DNA from: Holacanthus passer
Taxonomy: Eukaryota > Chordata > Actinopteri > Pomacanthidae
Direction of reading: 5' to 3'
DNA: 64,000 nt
Assembly (NCBI GenBank): GCA_025331565.1
Contig: JAFREQ010000017.1
Span: forward strand, 5,014,501-5,078,500
Shown: piece by piece, positions 24,523 through 35,537 of the stretch
How the letters are laid out: every line of letters begins with the position of its first letter
Position numbering within the stretch: the stretch's first letter is position 1
Translations under genes and position numbers: made by a program
The notes under the pieces: model-generated
What the model was told of the DNA's origin: nothing
Seen by the model: only the letters and a program-made list of their open reading frames with translations
Databases searched by the model: none

Positions 24523-27500
24523 ATGGACGATGGGCAGCCACCAGCCAGAGAGGAGCCACACAGAGAGGAGGAGGGGAACGGTCTGGACTGGCTCCTGGGG
24601 AAAGACAGTCCAGAGACACCTCCTGCACCGATGGACACCAACATCTCAATATCCAGGTGACCGGTCCAACTGGGGAAGAACTGGGGTTTGATTTCTTACA
24701 GGTTAAACTTAAGTATCAAATGATGCAGACTGACACAGAAATCAGTGTGGTTTGTAGCTGCTAAGAAAAAATGGTATTTCAGCCTTTGGGGAGTGATAAG
24801 TATCAGGTGACATGGAGGCAGATTTCAGGTAAACAAGCTTCAGCTGGTTCAGTTCATTTTCCCAAGAGACTCACCAAGAAATATTGTGTCAACAAAGTGT
24901 CCTTTGCACAGTGTTTTGAAATATTACTGGTCATGTGATGCAGCGTTGAAATGTTGTTAGAATGAATTATTGCATGGCTGGAAATCTTCACCGTATGACC
25001 TGCATGATTTTCTACATTTCAGACAGTGTAACTCGAGCGTTGACAACATTCACCGCAGAGCGTTCACCAGGGAGAGAGTGTTTGAAGCAGCATCCCAGGG
25101 AGACACGGCTCGACTGAGCGGCCTGCTCGACTACCTGCGAGTTAATGATAAGCAACTCACGAGCCCAGTTTTCACAGGCAAGTAGGAAGGAAGCAGTTTT
25201 ACGGGTCTCATTTAAAACTGAAAATGTCCTACTGGTATCTCTGAACATGGTCGTTCTAGCTGGAGGCTAAAAGAGTTTTAGTCAGTTTGTTCAGAAAAGG
25301 TGTCACTGAAGAAGTAGAGGAGAATCAATGTTAGAATCAATGGATGAGGCTAATTCAATTGTTCATGTGTAACACCTGCAAACAGTAAGCCTGAAGCAGC
25401 TGGACGTGATTGTCCATAAGAACCTGGTGAGACGTGAAGTCCAGAGTAAATGTCAGGTTCATCTAGTACTTAGTTATAACGTTGTAATGTGAAATATGCA
25501 ATGAAAAACTATGTGATTTGTGCAGATGAAACGAACGGGAAAACTGCACTGCTGAAAGCTCTGCTGAACCTGAAAGATGGCAAAAATGACACAGTTGAAG
25601 TTCTCCTCGACGTAGCAGAAAAAACAGGAGATTTAGAAAATCTAATCAACGCTCCTTACACAGATCCTTACTACAAAGGTGGGTGAGACTAAACTGTCAG
25701 ACGTGCAGAGAATGTTATTTGCTGTGTAAACTGAAAGTTTCATTGAGGCAAAATTTGGGCCATATAAATAAAATTGAACTGAAAGCCAAAGAGTGAGAAG
25801 AAAACATCCTCAGCCTGCTTCCTGTAACAACGATCACATGTCACAGGTCAGACGGCCTTGCACGTCGCCATTGAGCGACGGAGCTTCGAACATGTGAAAC
25901 TGCTGGTCCAGAAAGGAGCAGATGTTCAAGCCAAAGCCAATGGGAAGTTCTTTCAGCGTAAAGCAGGACTGGGCTTTTATTTTGGTGGGTAATTACATCT
26001 TGAAAATGCCCAGAAGCAACATTTCCTGCTCCTTGTTTTTTTTACTGCCGGGTCTGATGAATAACTGAGCTTTGTGTGTTTCCAATAGGAGAGCTTCCTC
26101 TCTCTCTGGCTGCCTGCACCAACCAGCCCGACATCGTGTCCTTCCTCATGGAAAACCCTCACCGGAGCGCTGACGTGACCGACAGAGACTCGCAGGGAAA
26201 CACTGTCCTCCACGCTTTGGTGGTCATAGCAGACAACACGACAGAAAACACAGACATGGTTGCGAGGATGTACGACGACATCCTCGTTCGGCACAATAGA
26301 CTGGAGAGAAAAAGAGTCCTGTTGGAAGCAATCGAAAACAATCAGGGGTTGACTCCTCTGAAGTTAGCAGCCAAGCTCGGAAAGATCGGGGTGGGTCGGA
26401 TTTCTTTTGAAGATTTAGTTTCCTTCTCTAATGTGTAACCCGTTGTTATCCGCCCCTGTAGATTAACACTACCTGACCACACGTGTGCAGAGAGGAATCA
26501 TTGTATTGTCATACTGTCGAGATAATGATCTCCCCTCTGATCTGTCGTTGGCCAGCTGTTCAGACACATGTTGCACCGGGAATTCATGGATGAGGAGATG
26601 AGGCCGCTGTCCAAGAAGTTCACAGAATGGGTGTACGGACCCGTCCATTCGTCACTTTATGACGTGAGCTCCATCGACACCGACGAAGACAACTCTGTGT
26701 TGGAGATAGTCGTGTTCGGGAGCGAAATCCCGGTTAGAATCCTACACTGAACTTATATTGATGATGTGCATGAAGGTCTATGGAAATTAGAATTGTCCCT
26801 TGTGTGTTTTTTGGATGAAGTGGAATATTTACTGATTTGGGGAAGAGAAGCAGTGAAGCCTTTTAGACAACAATCAGTGAACGCAGCTGTCAGAGCGGAG
26901 AATGGAAGAGCTTAGCTGAGATTGTGGTCTCATGTCAAGATTAAGACAACAAATATTTTATATATGATGCTAATGTTATTGACTCCTGAATGTGAGCATA
27001 TTCGGAAATGATGCTGATGATATATTAATGATAATGGAGGAATCATGTCAGAAACAAGGCAGGTGCAGGACAGGTTCAACAGAGTGAAGACGTGTTTTAA
27101 TTTTGCACTTTGCCTCAGAATCGTCCTGAGATGCTCCAGATCGAGCCTCTGCGCAGCCTCCTCCAGGAGAAGTGGGACCGCTTTGCTTCCAAATTATTCT
27201 TGCTGAATTTCTTGGTTTACATGATCTACCTCATCATCTTCACCACCGTGGCCTTCTACAGAAAGGAAGGACAGGTAAGACAAAAACATCCAACTTAAAA
27301 CCAGCTATGTTTTAACGACTTCATCAGCCTAAGCAGGGACTCCGACCTTTTGACCCGCAGCCGCCGTTTCCTGTTGAAGACGTCCCACTGGACTACCTCC
27401 GCTGCTTCGGTGAGCTCGTCAGTGTCCTTGGAGCGGCGTGGTTTTTCTATAAAGCGGTGAGAAAGCAGAGTCTGGTCCAGTCATTCACACAAAAAGAGTC

Positions 27501-29205
27501 TAAATGAATTTCAAACCAGATCCAAACGTCCAGGTGTGACTCTTAAATCCACAGATAACTATTTTCAAGAGGAACCCCCCAAACTTTAAGGCTCTATACT
27601 CTGATGGATTCTGTGACATCATATTGTAAGTATTGCCATGAGATAAAACAGTTTGATATCACTGGGTTTTTACCTCTCTGCTGTTTGTGTTGGCAGCTTC
27701 CTGCAGGCGGCTCTGCTTCTGGTCTGCGCAGTTTTATACGGCTGTGGACGGAGAGAATACGTCGGCCTCCTCGTGCTCTCGCTGGCTCTTGCCTGGATCA
27801 ATGTTCTTTACTACTCAAGAGGCTCCAAACAAATGGGGATATACAGTGTCATGATGCAAAGAGTAAGAATTGAGTTTCAGTCATCAAAAGTCTCACAGAG
27901 GTTGCTCAGTTTAAAGTCTCTTTCTCTTTTTAGATGATCCTGGGTGACATCTTAAACTTTCTATGTGTCTATGGCGTCTTGCTTTTTGGATTTTCTGCTG
28001 GTAAGACTTTCATGGAGTCCAGATGCAAAATGCAGAATAAAGACTTGCTTTCCAAGTAAACATGTCTGACTTACATTTTCTTCTTATCCATAGCTATCGT
28101 TGCTCTCATCGACGACTCCCCTCCAGATCATAGAAAACTGGCCGATGGCACACGGGCGCATGGAAGGAGCTTTGGTGTCGAGCCGTTTAAGTGCGAGAAG
28201 CCAAGTTACAATGACATCCGCTTCACAACACTGGAATTGTTTAAGTTCACCATTGGAATGGGAGATCTGGAGTTCACGGACCACGTTCAGTACAAGGAAG
28301 TTTTCTACATCCTGCTCATCTCGTACATAGTTCTGACTTACATCCTGCTGCTCAACATGCTCATCGCCTTAATGGGCAACACGGTCGAAAGAATCTCCCA
28401 AGAAAGTGAAGACATCTGGAACCTGCAGGTGAGAAGCTGTTCTGGTCTGCAAACTGCATGTCTGGATACAAGTAGATCTAACAGGAAGTTTAGGTTGCAT
28501 TTGCCAGAATGATGCTCGTCCACCTTAGAAAACAGAGTGAATATCTCAATTATGACGAGTGTTTCAATATTGTGTTCAAAAATCTTGACAAACATCAAAG
28601 ATCTGAGACACTTTAAAAGAATGTTGTCGCACATCCTCAGAGGGCTTCTACAATTCTGGACATGGAGAGGACTCTGCCGAGGTGCCTGACGAGTAAGCTG
28701 TACTCCGGAGTGTCGAAGACGGTTTGTGTCGAGAGTCGAAGATTTTTCAGGTAAACCCTCGACGGCGAGCGAGCCGTTGTCAGCCGATATCTCTGCAACA
28801 CAGCACATGGATGTCTTTACATATTACGCCTTTAAATTTTGTAACGCAACATCAGTTTATGATGATACGGTCGTGAATCTCTAATGTGATGAGGGATCTT
28901 CTTCAACTCCAGGGTGGAGGAAATGAACTGGAGACAATGGAGGTCCGATCTCGGCTTCATCCAGGAAGAAGACCCCGGTCTCCACATGATGAAGCCGCAG
29001 ACCGACGACCCGACTCCCGGTAGAGCAACAGACCATACGCACAACCTGTTCCAGCTTTTTCTTATTGCTAATAAGTCACTAATACAAGTTTAATCTTTCA
29101 GGAACCCTGTGGAGCCTCAGCCCTCTCTGGGAGAGGATTCGTGCCCGACATCGCCAACCACAGCAAGCTGAACATCAAACCCCAAAATTTAATGTTTCAG
29201 TTTAA
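24523..29205 (+). CDS. trpv1: TRPV1/2-type cation channel (trpv1-like)
   Basis: Tetrameric non-selective cation channel of the plasma membrane; family members sense heat, protons and lipids. Exons: 24523-24656, 25023-25177, 25526-25678, 25847-25984, 26089-26390, 26556-26732, 27119-27274, 27361-27456, 27555-27625, 27697-27862, 27934-28000, 28094-28428, 28641-28750, 28913-29019, 29102-29205. Total 2271 nt, 756 aa; mammalian TRPV1 is about 838. Ankyrin repeats about 57-340 (GQTALHVAIERR, GELPLSLAACTNQ, GNTVLHALV); S1 about 379-400; S2 about 421-441; S3 about 459-475; S4 about 484-500; S5 about 517-540; filter GMGD at 593-596 in FTIGMGDLEF; S6 about 608-633; TRP box IWNLQRA at 646-652. The filter and GELPLSL blocks fit TRPV1 better than TRPV2 or TRPV4. 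The short N terminus (MDDGQPPAREEPHREEEG) is acidic. Intron 2 is GC-AG. The first exon is the least certain. Confidence 0.9.
25744..25782 (+). repeat. dispersed repeat, family A (copy 2, fragment)
   Basis: TGAGGCAAAATTTGGGCCAT then ATAAATAAAATTG, the reverse-complement orientation of copy 1. It lies in TRPV intron 3 (25679-25846). Confidence 0.5.
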
Positions 29206-29760
29206 TTTAAAATTTGAGTTTAAAACCTGAACATTGAGATTTAGATCTCATGTAGGCATTTAGTGGATTTTTGACACTGCAGCAACTTTTTTCTACAATT
29301 TCATGTAACATGTACTGCACATGATTAGTGACAAAACGTCTTAATTACACCTTTAATTTACATGAAGTCCTGCTTGTAAACAGACCAGACCTATAAAATA
29401 GTGACTAATTGAATTCTAATGTAACTGAAATACAAGCTATAAATTTACTTTGAAATACACTTAAATCATCTCGGCCATCTTTATACGTACATAAGAAAGA
29501 CAGTCACTCAAAAGAGCGTTGTGTTTGCAAACTTTATTTTGGTTAGGGGGAATGTTTGTGCAAGACATTTTATTCCTGAAGGTTAGGCAAAACTGGAATA
29601 TCACATTTTCACAAAGTAGAGAAAGTAAGCCCCCCTCCACCACCGTTCACAACATGATAGGCCTCTGATAATCAAAGACAATCATATTAATTGGAGTAAA
29701 AATAAATCTAGAGAGAATTGTTACATACCTGTGCCCCAATAAATATTGCCATCTGAGTCA
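29206..29760 (+). other. probable TRPV 3' UTR
   Basis: AT-rich sequence after the TRPV stop with AATAAA at 29701-29706 and 29738-29743. If these are used, the transcript end overlaps the antisense fam222b 3' end near 29520. Confidence 0.45.
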
Positions 29761-32700
29761 ACTGACAAGGTGAGCTACAATGTGCTTAAGTAGATTGGAT
29801 TCTTACAGTGCATAATGACATGTACTGTTTCTGCATGATAATTATGGTGAAATGGAACCACAACACATACAACGTTCTGGTTAGAACATCTCAATCTTGC
29901 TTGGGCGAAAGAAATTGGGGTGTACTGTGCAGACAGGAACCACTCGCTCTAGATTTTTTTATGCTCGGTTCACATCTTTACACTTTTACTTCACAAGAGT
30001 TTCTTTAACCGTCCAAAGGAGGGCAGCAGCTCTCCTTTACGTCACCAGGTTGTTGCTTATTACTGTTGGAACATAAGTTCCCAATACAAGTTTGCCATGG
30101 CTTTTGGCCGGGGTGGTTACAGAGAGGGACGCTTGGTCACTTTGGTCAGTGAGTCAGCAGCAAACAGTTCACACATCCCGACAGTGTCTAGGAGTCGTGG
30201 CACACTTCAGGACTTCAGTCCATGACACAGTATCAGTAGTTACACTAAGTAGCTTGGTCCCCCATCAGAGATTAACTTCGTGCACACCTGTGTACAAGTA
30301 CCCAAGCTTAACATACACTCACGCAAGCATCCGTTCACACATTTCTCCATACTAAGCCCAGTGGAGGCACTTCATATGAATCTGTAGAACCTGACTGTGT
30401 CGGGCTGTAACGAGGCAGTTCAAAATAAACAGGGCAGGTCGGTCAAATTGTTTAGTGTTGATTTAAAGTTAGGAGACCCAAACAGGCCTGGAAGGTGTCC
30501 GTCTTTCGGCCGAGCGGGTCGGACTCCTGAAAATTACTCTGCCACTTTGAATACTGGTCAGTCATTATATATTTAGAATCATCTTCAAACACGGCCGGTA
30601 GATTAGACCAACTTCACCAAATTTACCAGCATTTGAGTGGTGGCAATTTTCAGCCTGCACCCATCCCATAAATAGGAACTTATTTTCATTGATACAGCCC
30701 ATACATCATTACTATTCATACACACACACACACACACAAACACACACAAACACAAATCATACTAGTGTGTGTTAAGATTAAAGTCAATAGCAGCTTTAAG
30801 GGGCAGGCACATCAAAAATGAGAGCCAGAAAAAAAACTGCCATCAAGTATGAAGACCAAAATTCAGAAAAGCTACGGCTTGCATCTCAGCTGTCTTTCTC
30901 TGAAGACAACGTGTCATCTCGCCATTCTTTCTCCCTTTTGACCTGTACTGTATTCTGAGAACGATTCAGAGAAGAAAAAATGCTCAGCGCTGTGAAAGAC
31001 GTCAGATTAAAGCGTGGATGCAAACCTCTTATTTGCCTCTGAGTGCAGACAATTCAGTTTACACTGTCTGCGTCAATGTGTCACCTATGGCACCTAATGT
31101 GAAAACACCTATGGCTTCAGGATGCAGTGGTCCAAAAAATAAATTAAACTATATAAGGATATTAAGTATACCAACTAAAACACAGTCCAAATACTTTAAA
31201 ATAACTGCTACAGCCCTGTTTCTACATACCTATTAATTCTGCTAAATACTATTCATATTTTACTCTTAAAATCATCTTAAATCCTTGATAGACAGGCAAC
31301 ATTTCAGACAGTGGGATCGAGGATTTATCGACAGGTACGAGTAGCATTATCACCTTAACATTTCAATTTAAGGTAACATCACCTTTTCCCACGGCCTGCA
31401 CATAGTGACGCTGCCCAATGATCTGACAGTACAGTTTTACCAGATTTCAAATGAACCAAAGAAAAACATAACTTACTCTTTCTCGCAATGAAGCCGTACT
31501 TAAGCTGGGATCCTGGCAACAAAAGTCAGTTAAGATAAGTATTAAGTAGAGGATAACTACTGTGACATTTAAGGCTTTTTCCAGAAGGCTTGAGGCCAGC
31601 AGAGCAATATATGCCCAGACAACATCAACCCAAAAAAGGACTAGAGGAGGAAATGGGTCCAGAGCTTCATGCTAGAAACATCTAGCAAAACATGACCTGC
31701 ATTCAATGTTCGTACTTTTTTTCTTTACAGGTAGCAGAAATACAACACAGGGTAAGGCCAGTGATTAGCAGATGAACGGCCCACCACAAGCCACACAGAT
31801 AATGTCCACACCACATCAGTTCACTTGTATTACAGTAGTAAAATGGTGAGGAAATGTGTTGGAGAGGAAATTAAGCGTTTTCCCAGCTTGCATTATTTGA
31901 AGTACTTGCACGCTTGCAAGTGATCAATTTGCTTTTCACATACATACATCATTTGAACATTAATGGGATGCCATTCTGTTTCACATTAGCTATAAACAAA
32001 CAGGGGCTAATGGAGTTTCTGCTCCTTTTACCAAATGTTAAGCATAAACATTTAAAAAGTAATTTCTACAATTCAAGTAGGACCATCTACAGAAATACGA
32101 CAAAAACTGTAATAAAAGAATAACTACTTCAAAAGCGATTCTCGAAATATTACACACGAGGGCACTTTCCGAACATAAGAAAATCTACTTGCAACTTGAG
32201 AAACTACATGAATCTCAGAAATAGAGAATGTTACTGTTTTTGCTAGTGCTGGCTTTGTCTTATTTTGAACTAAAATTCTGCGTAACAGTGATAGTTAGCC
32301 GTTTTTGCACACTACCTGGACCACTCACAGTGCAGTTCAGAAGCCATGTTGTATTCCTGATAGAGGAGCTGTGGCTCTCACTCAAGCCCGTCAACAAGTG
32401 GACACCTCAACTATGGGCGGGAGCTCCTGGGACAAAAACCTTATCAACAGTCTTATTAATTGCATATACATGTAACCTTCTTAATTAAATGGATCACAAA
32501 CCTGTTAAGAGGATAAATAATTTCAAATAAAAACATTACACACGGACATCCTAAATCTTGCCTTTGGGCAGTTGTAAGGCCACAAATGCTGAAAAAAGTT
32601 GAGTTGTTCCATGTCAACCTAAGAAAAGCACTGTGACAATCATGTGGCAAGCACAGTCTGAGCTGCAAATGAATATTTTAAAACACCATATGTACGTACA

Positions 32701-33002
32701 TGAACAAAGAGGAGCACATCCATGCCAGTGATGAAAAGAGGAATTCTACTCAACAGTGGACAACAATCTGAAAAAACCCTTCATCTGCAACAAAGGTACG
32801 ACATGGCTTAAGACCTGAGGAATACTTTGAAACATCACAACCTGGTGGGTCTACAAATCAAGCTCTGAAGCAATAGAATCTAATTGATCACTTGCAAGAT
32901 CTTAAAGAATAAACCACAGAAGCTGAAAGTAGCTGTTGGAAAAAAAATAAAAATAAAACAAAATAAAAATCTAACCACACCAAGGGGGGATAAGCACACA
33001 CT
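29520..33002 (-). other. probable fam222b 3' UTR
   Basis: No coding exon in 3.5 kb downstream of the fam222b stop. A minus-strand AATAAA (plus-strand TTTATT, 29533-29538) is the candidate cleavage signal. It includes a (CA)n run at 30719-30755. The only open frames are short and unlike any protein I know. A long 3' UTR is normal for this family, but the exact end is inferred. Confidence 0.5.
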
Positions 33003-35537
33003 TTAACGGTAGCCTGGGTGATGAGTGTGGACACCTCCGCCATTGTTGGGCTCCTGAACTTGACCCATGGCTGACCTGTGCATCTTCTCCATCACATCCA
33101 TGTTCTGCTCCTGAAAGCTGGACATTTGAAAGTCCCCTCCTAAGAAATCCACATTCTGCATCAGCTTGGACTGACCAGTAGGAGCCTCTTTCCCTGGCCG
33201 GTACTTTGCCCCTGGTATGCGGTCTGTGGAGGCAGCAGCCTGCCCCCCTTGGAAAGCCACTGGGAGGTCCTGAGGGCCGGATCCATTGTTACCTGCTGTG
33301 GCTGGGATGCTGCCCCACGGTGGCTGCATGTAGTGGCCATTAACGTAAGGCATAGAACCTACTGGGCAGTTAACAGGGGATGAAGGTCGTGGTTTTTCTG
33401 TAGGGTGTTTTAGAGGAAAGGACTGTGCAGTGTTAGGTAGCTTGTGGGAATAGTTGAGGTTTCGAGAGGGGAAAGCACACTCAGTTGGAGGCTCCATCCT
33501 TGGGTTTTTGCAGGGATGGGCCCCCTCAGGAGGCTGCTGCATGTGGGCCAGTTGATGCTGAGCCCAGGAGCGCTGCTGCTGCAGCTGCTGCTGTAGTTGT
33601 AAATGTTGCTGCTGTAACTGTTGCTGCTGTTGTTGTTGTTGTTTCTGCTGATGTAAATGATGCTGAAGCTGCTGCTGCTGCTGCAGGTGTACCTTCTCTG
33701 GGTCTGTGTGAAAGGCAGGCATACTATTAGTAGCAGCTATATTGGGTTGTGAATGGAGAGCAGCATTGGGAGTCTGAGCCGGAGCTTTATCTGGGGGCCC
33801 CACCATGAGGCAGCCAGGCACAGAGCCCAGAGCCGGGTGGTGAGAGGACACCCTTGAGCTGGCGTTGATCAGCAGGTTGCGGCTGATGGGGCTGGGGTTT
33901 GCAATCTGGCCCTCACAGACTGAGGTGGTACCCATGCCAGCCCGTGCCTGGCACAACTGGTTGATTTGGTGCACAATGCTGCTCAGGTCACCGGGCCGGT
34001 TCTGATGCAGGCTGGCTGCCATGGACAGTGGAATGGTGGAGGTAGATACAGTTACATTTGGTGGGGCGTCTGCATCAGGGAGCTTCCGCGGCCCATATGC
34101 CCCCGGTGGCGGCTGCTGGAGGCTATTAGGCATGGTAGGAGGTCCTGCACCCACAGCCTGGGGAAGGGGCTGCGAACCAACTAGCCCCTGGGTGTGCTGC
34201 AAGCTCGGAAGCTGAGCTCCATCAGACATGTGGCGCAGATCCTGAGTCACTCCTTGTTGTGCAAGTAAAGCTTGCGGAGGAGCCGGCTGATGCTTTAGTG
34301 TCTGCAGATGAGAAAGATGCTGCTGTGGTACGACCGGTGGACAAGACTGGCTCTGCTGTTGCTGTAGAGCCTGGGTGTGCGGCAGACTCTGCTGCCTCTG
34401 GATGCCTTGTGGGTGAGCCAATCTTTGCTGCTGTGAAGTCTGAACCTGGGACAAGCTCTGCTGCCGCTGCAGAGCTTGTGAATGAGCCACACTCCTTTGC
34501 TGTAAAGCCTGGGGGTGAGGCATAGTTTGAGGCTGCTGTAAAGTCATTGGATGAGTCATGCTTTGCTGTTGCTGCAGCGCCTGTGGGTGAACCATGCCCT
34601 GCTTCTGGGCCGCCTGGGCCGCAGGCTGAGACGGGGCCTGTAGGTGAGGAGCAGGTTGAGGAAGATTTAAAGTGCTTTGGGGGGCATACGGCCCACTGTG
34701 AGGGTTCATGACGGCCTTCTGAAGCTGTCGAGCACGACTACCGTCTGACTCTTTGATGACGCCTTTGGCAGGCGCACGGAGGACAGCCAGCAGGCCCCTA
34801 CTGGAGCTGACCTGAGAGGGGTAGGGACTGTGGCGCTGGCTGGACGAGGATGTATCAAGCCCGTTGACTGTGCGGCGAATGTGCTTCCTTTGAGGTACTT
34901 TGACACTGTTGGGGAAGATCTGGATGGTCAGAGGGTTGTTGGCAACTTTCTTAGCATAGGCATCCAACTCTGCTGGGGTTGGATAGCTGGCAGATCTCAT
35001 CTTCTGTGTAGTTTCCCCTGCAATGTGGACATGGTCAGACAAGCAGAAATGCCTAGCACAGCACAGTGACGGGGTTTTGACAATACATCACAACACTATA
35101 AACGATGAAATGTGCTGTAACACTACACTGCATGACAGCAAGCAGTGTGGGAATGAAATGTATTGCATGAGCTACATTACAGCTTTATGTGCTACAGCAG
35201 TCTATTAAGAGTTCTGGAGTCACTGAAGCTGGCGTGCCGTTTTATGGACAACAAAAGCTCACTGTGCCTCCATTAGTGCTGTGCATCAAATGCATGGTGC
35301 CTTTAATAGTGGGCTGGAGATAAAAGCTGGCACAACAGTCACTACTTTTAGCAACAAAATAAAATAACCATGTATTGGCCTGGATCAGGCACACTGCTAG
35401 GACATAACTAATTTCAAGGACATAGAACAACAACATGGCGAAAGAAAGCACTTACATTTCTGAAGTCCAGTGTTCATCTGCGTGCGGGAGAGAAGTCTGA
35501 AGGTAGGGTCACCTGATGCTGGCAGACAGGCCAGCAT
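33003..35537 (-). CDS. fam222b: fam222b, FAM222 family protein B
   Basis: Member of the vertebrate FAM222 family; molecular function is not established. Two coding exons: 35537-35456 and 35017-33003; 2097 nt, 698 aa (human about 560). Start MLACLPASGDPTFRLLSRTQ, then MNTGLQKWETTQKM across the splice, which matches human FAM222B closely. Conserved N-terminal block YPTPAELDAYAKKVANNPLT and IFPNSVKVPQRKHIRRTVNG; middle PDADAPPNVTVSTSTIPLSM and SIVHQINQLCQARAG; C terminus ending HHPGYR as in human. Between them are long Gln/Pro/His-rich stretches: imperfect HPQALQQQQ-type repeats (about residues 140-260) and a poly-Gln run near residues 450-500, which account for the extra length. The long open frame starting at 35042 reads through the acceptor at 35018 and is not the true start. 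Upstream noncoding exons are likely. Confidence 0.95.

Noticed and set aside
24169..24660. Longer N-terminal open frame upstream of TRPV exon 1.
   Set aside because: It begins at GTG, is in a different phase from the homologous exon, and has no similarity to TRPV N termini. The ATG at 24523 gives a correct splice phase.
33485..34525. Open frames on the plus strand (Ala/Val-rich) opposite fam222b.
   Set aside because: They are the antisense shadow of CAG/CTG-rich coding sequence and have no splice context or homology.
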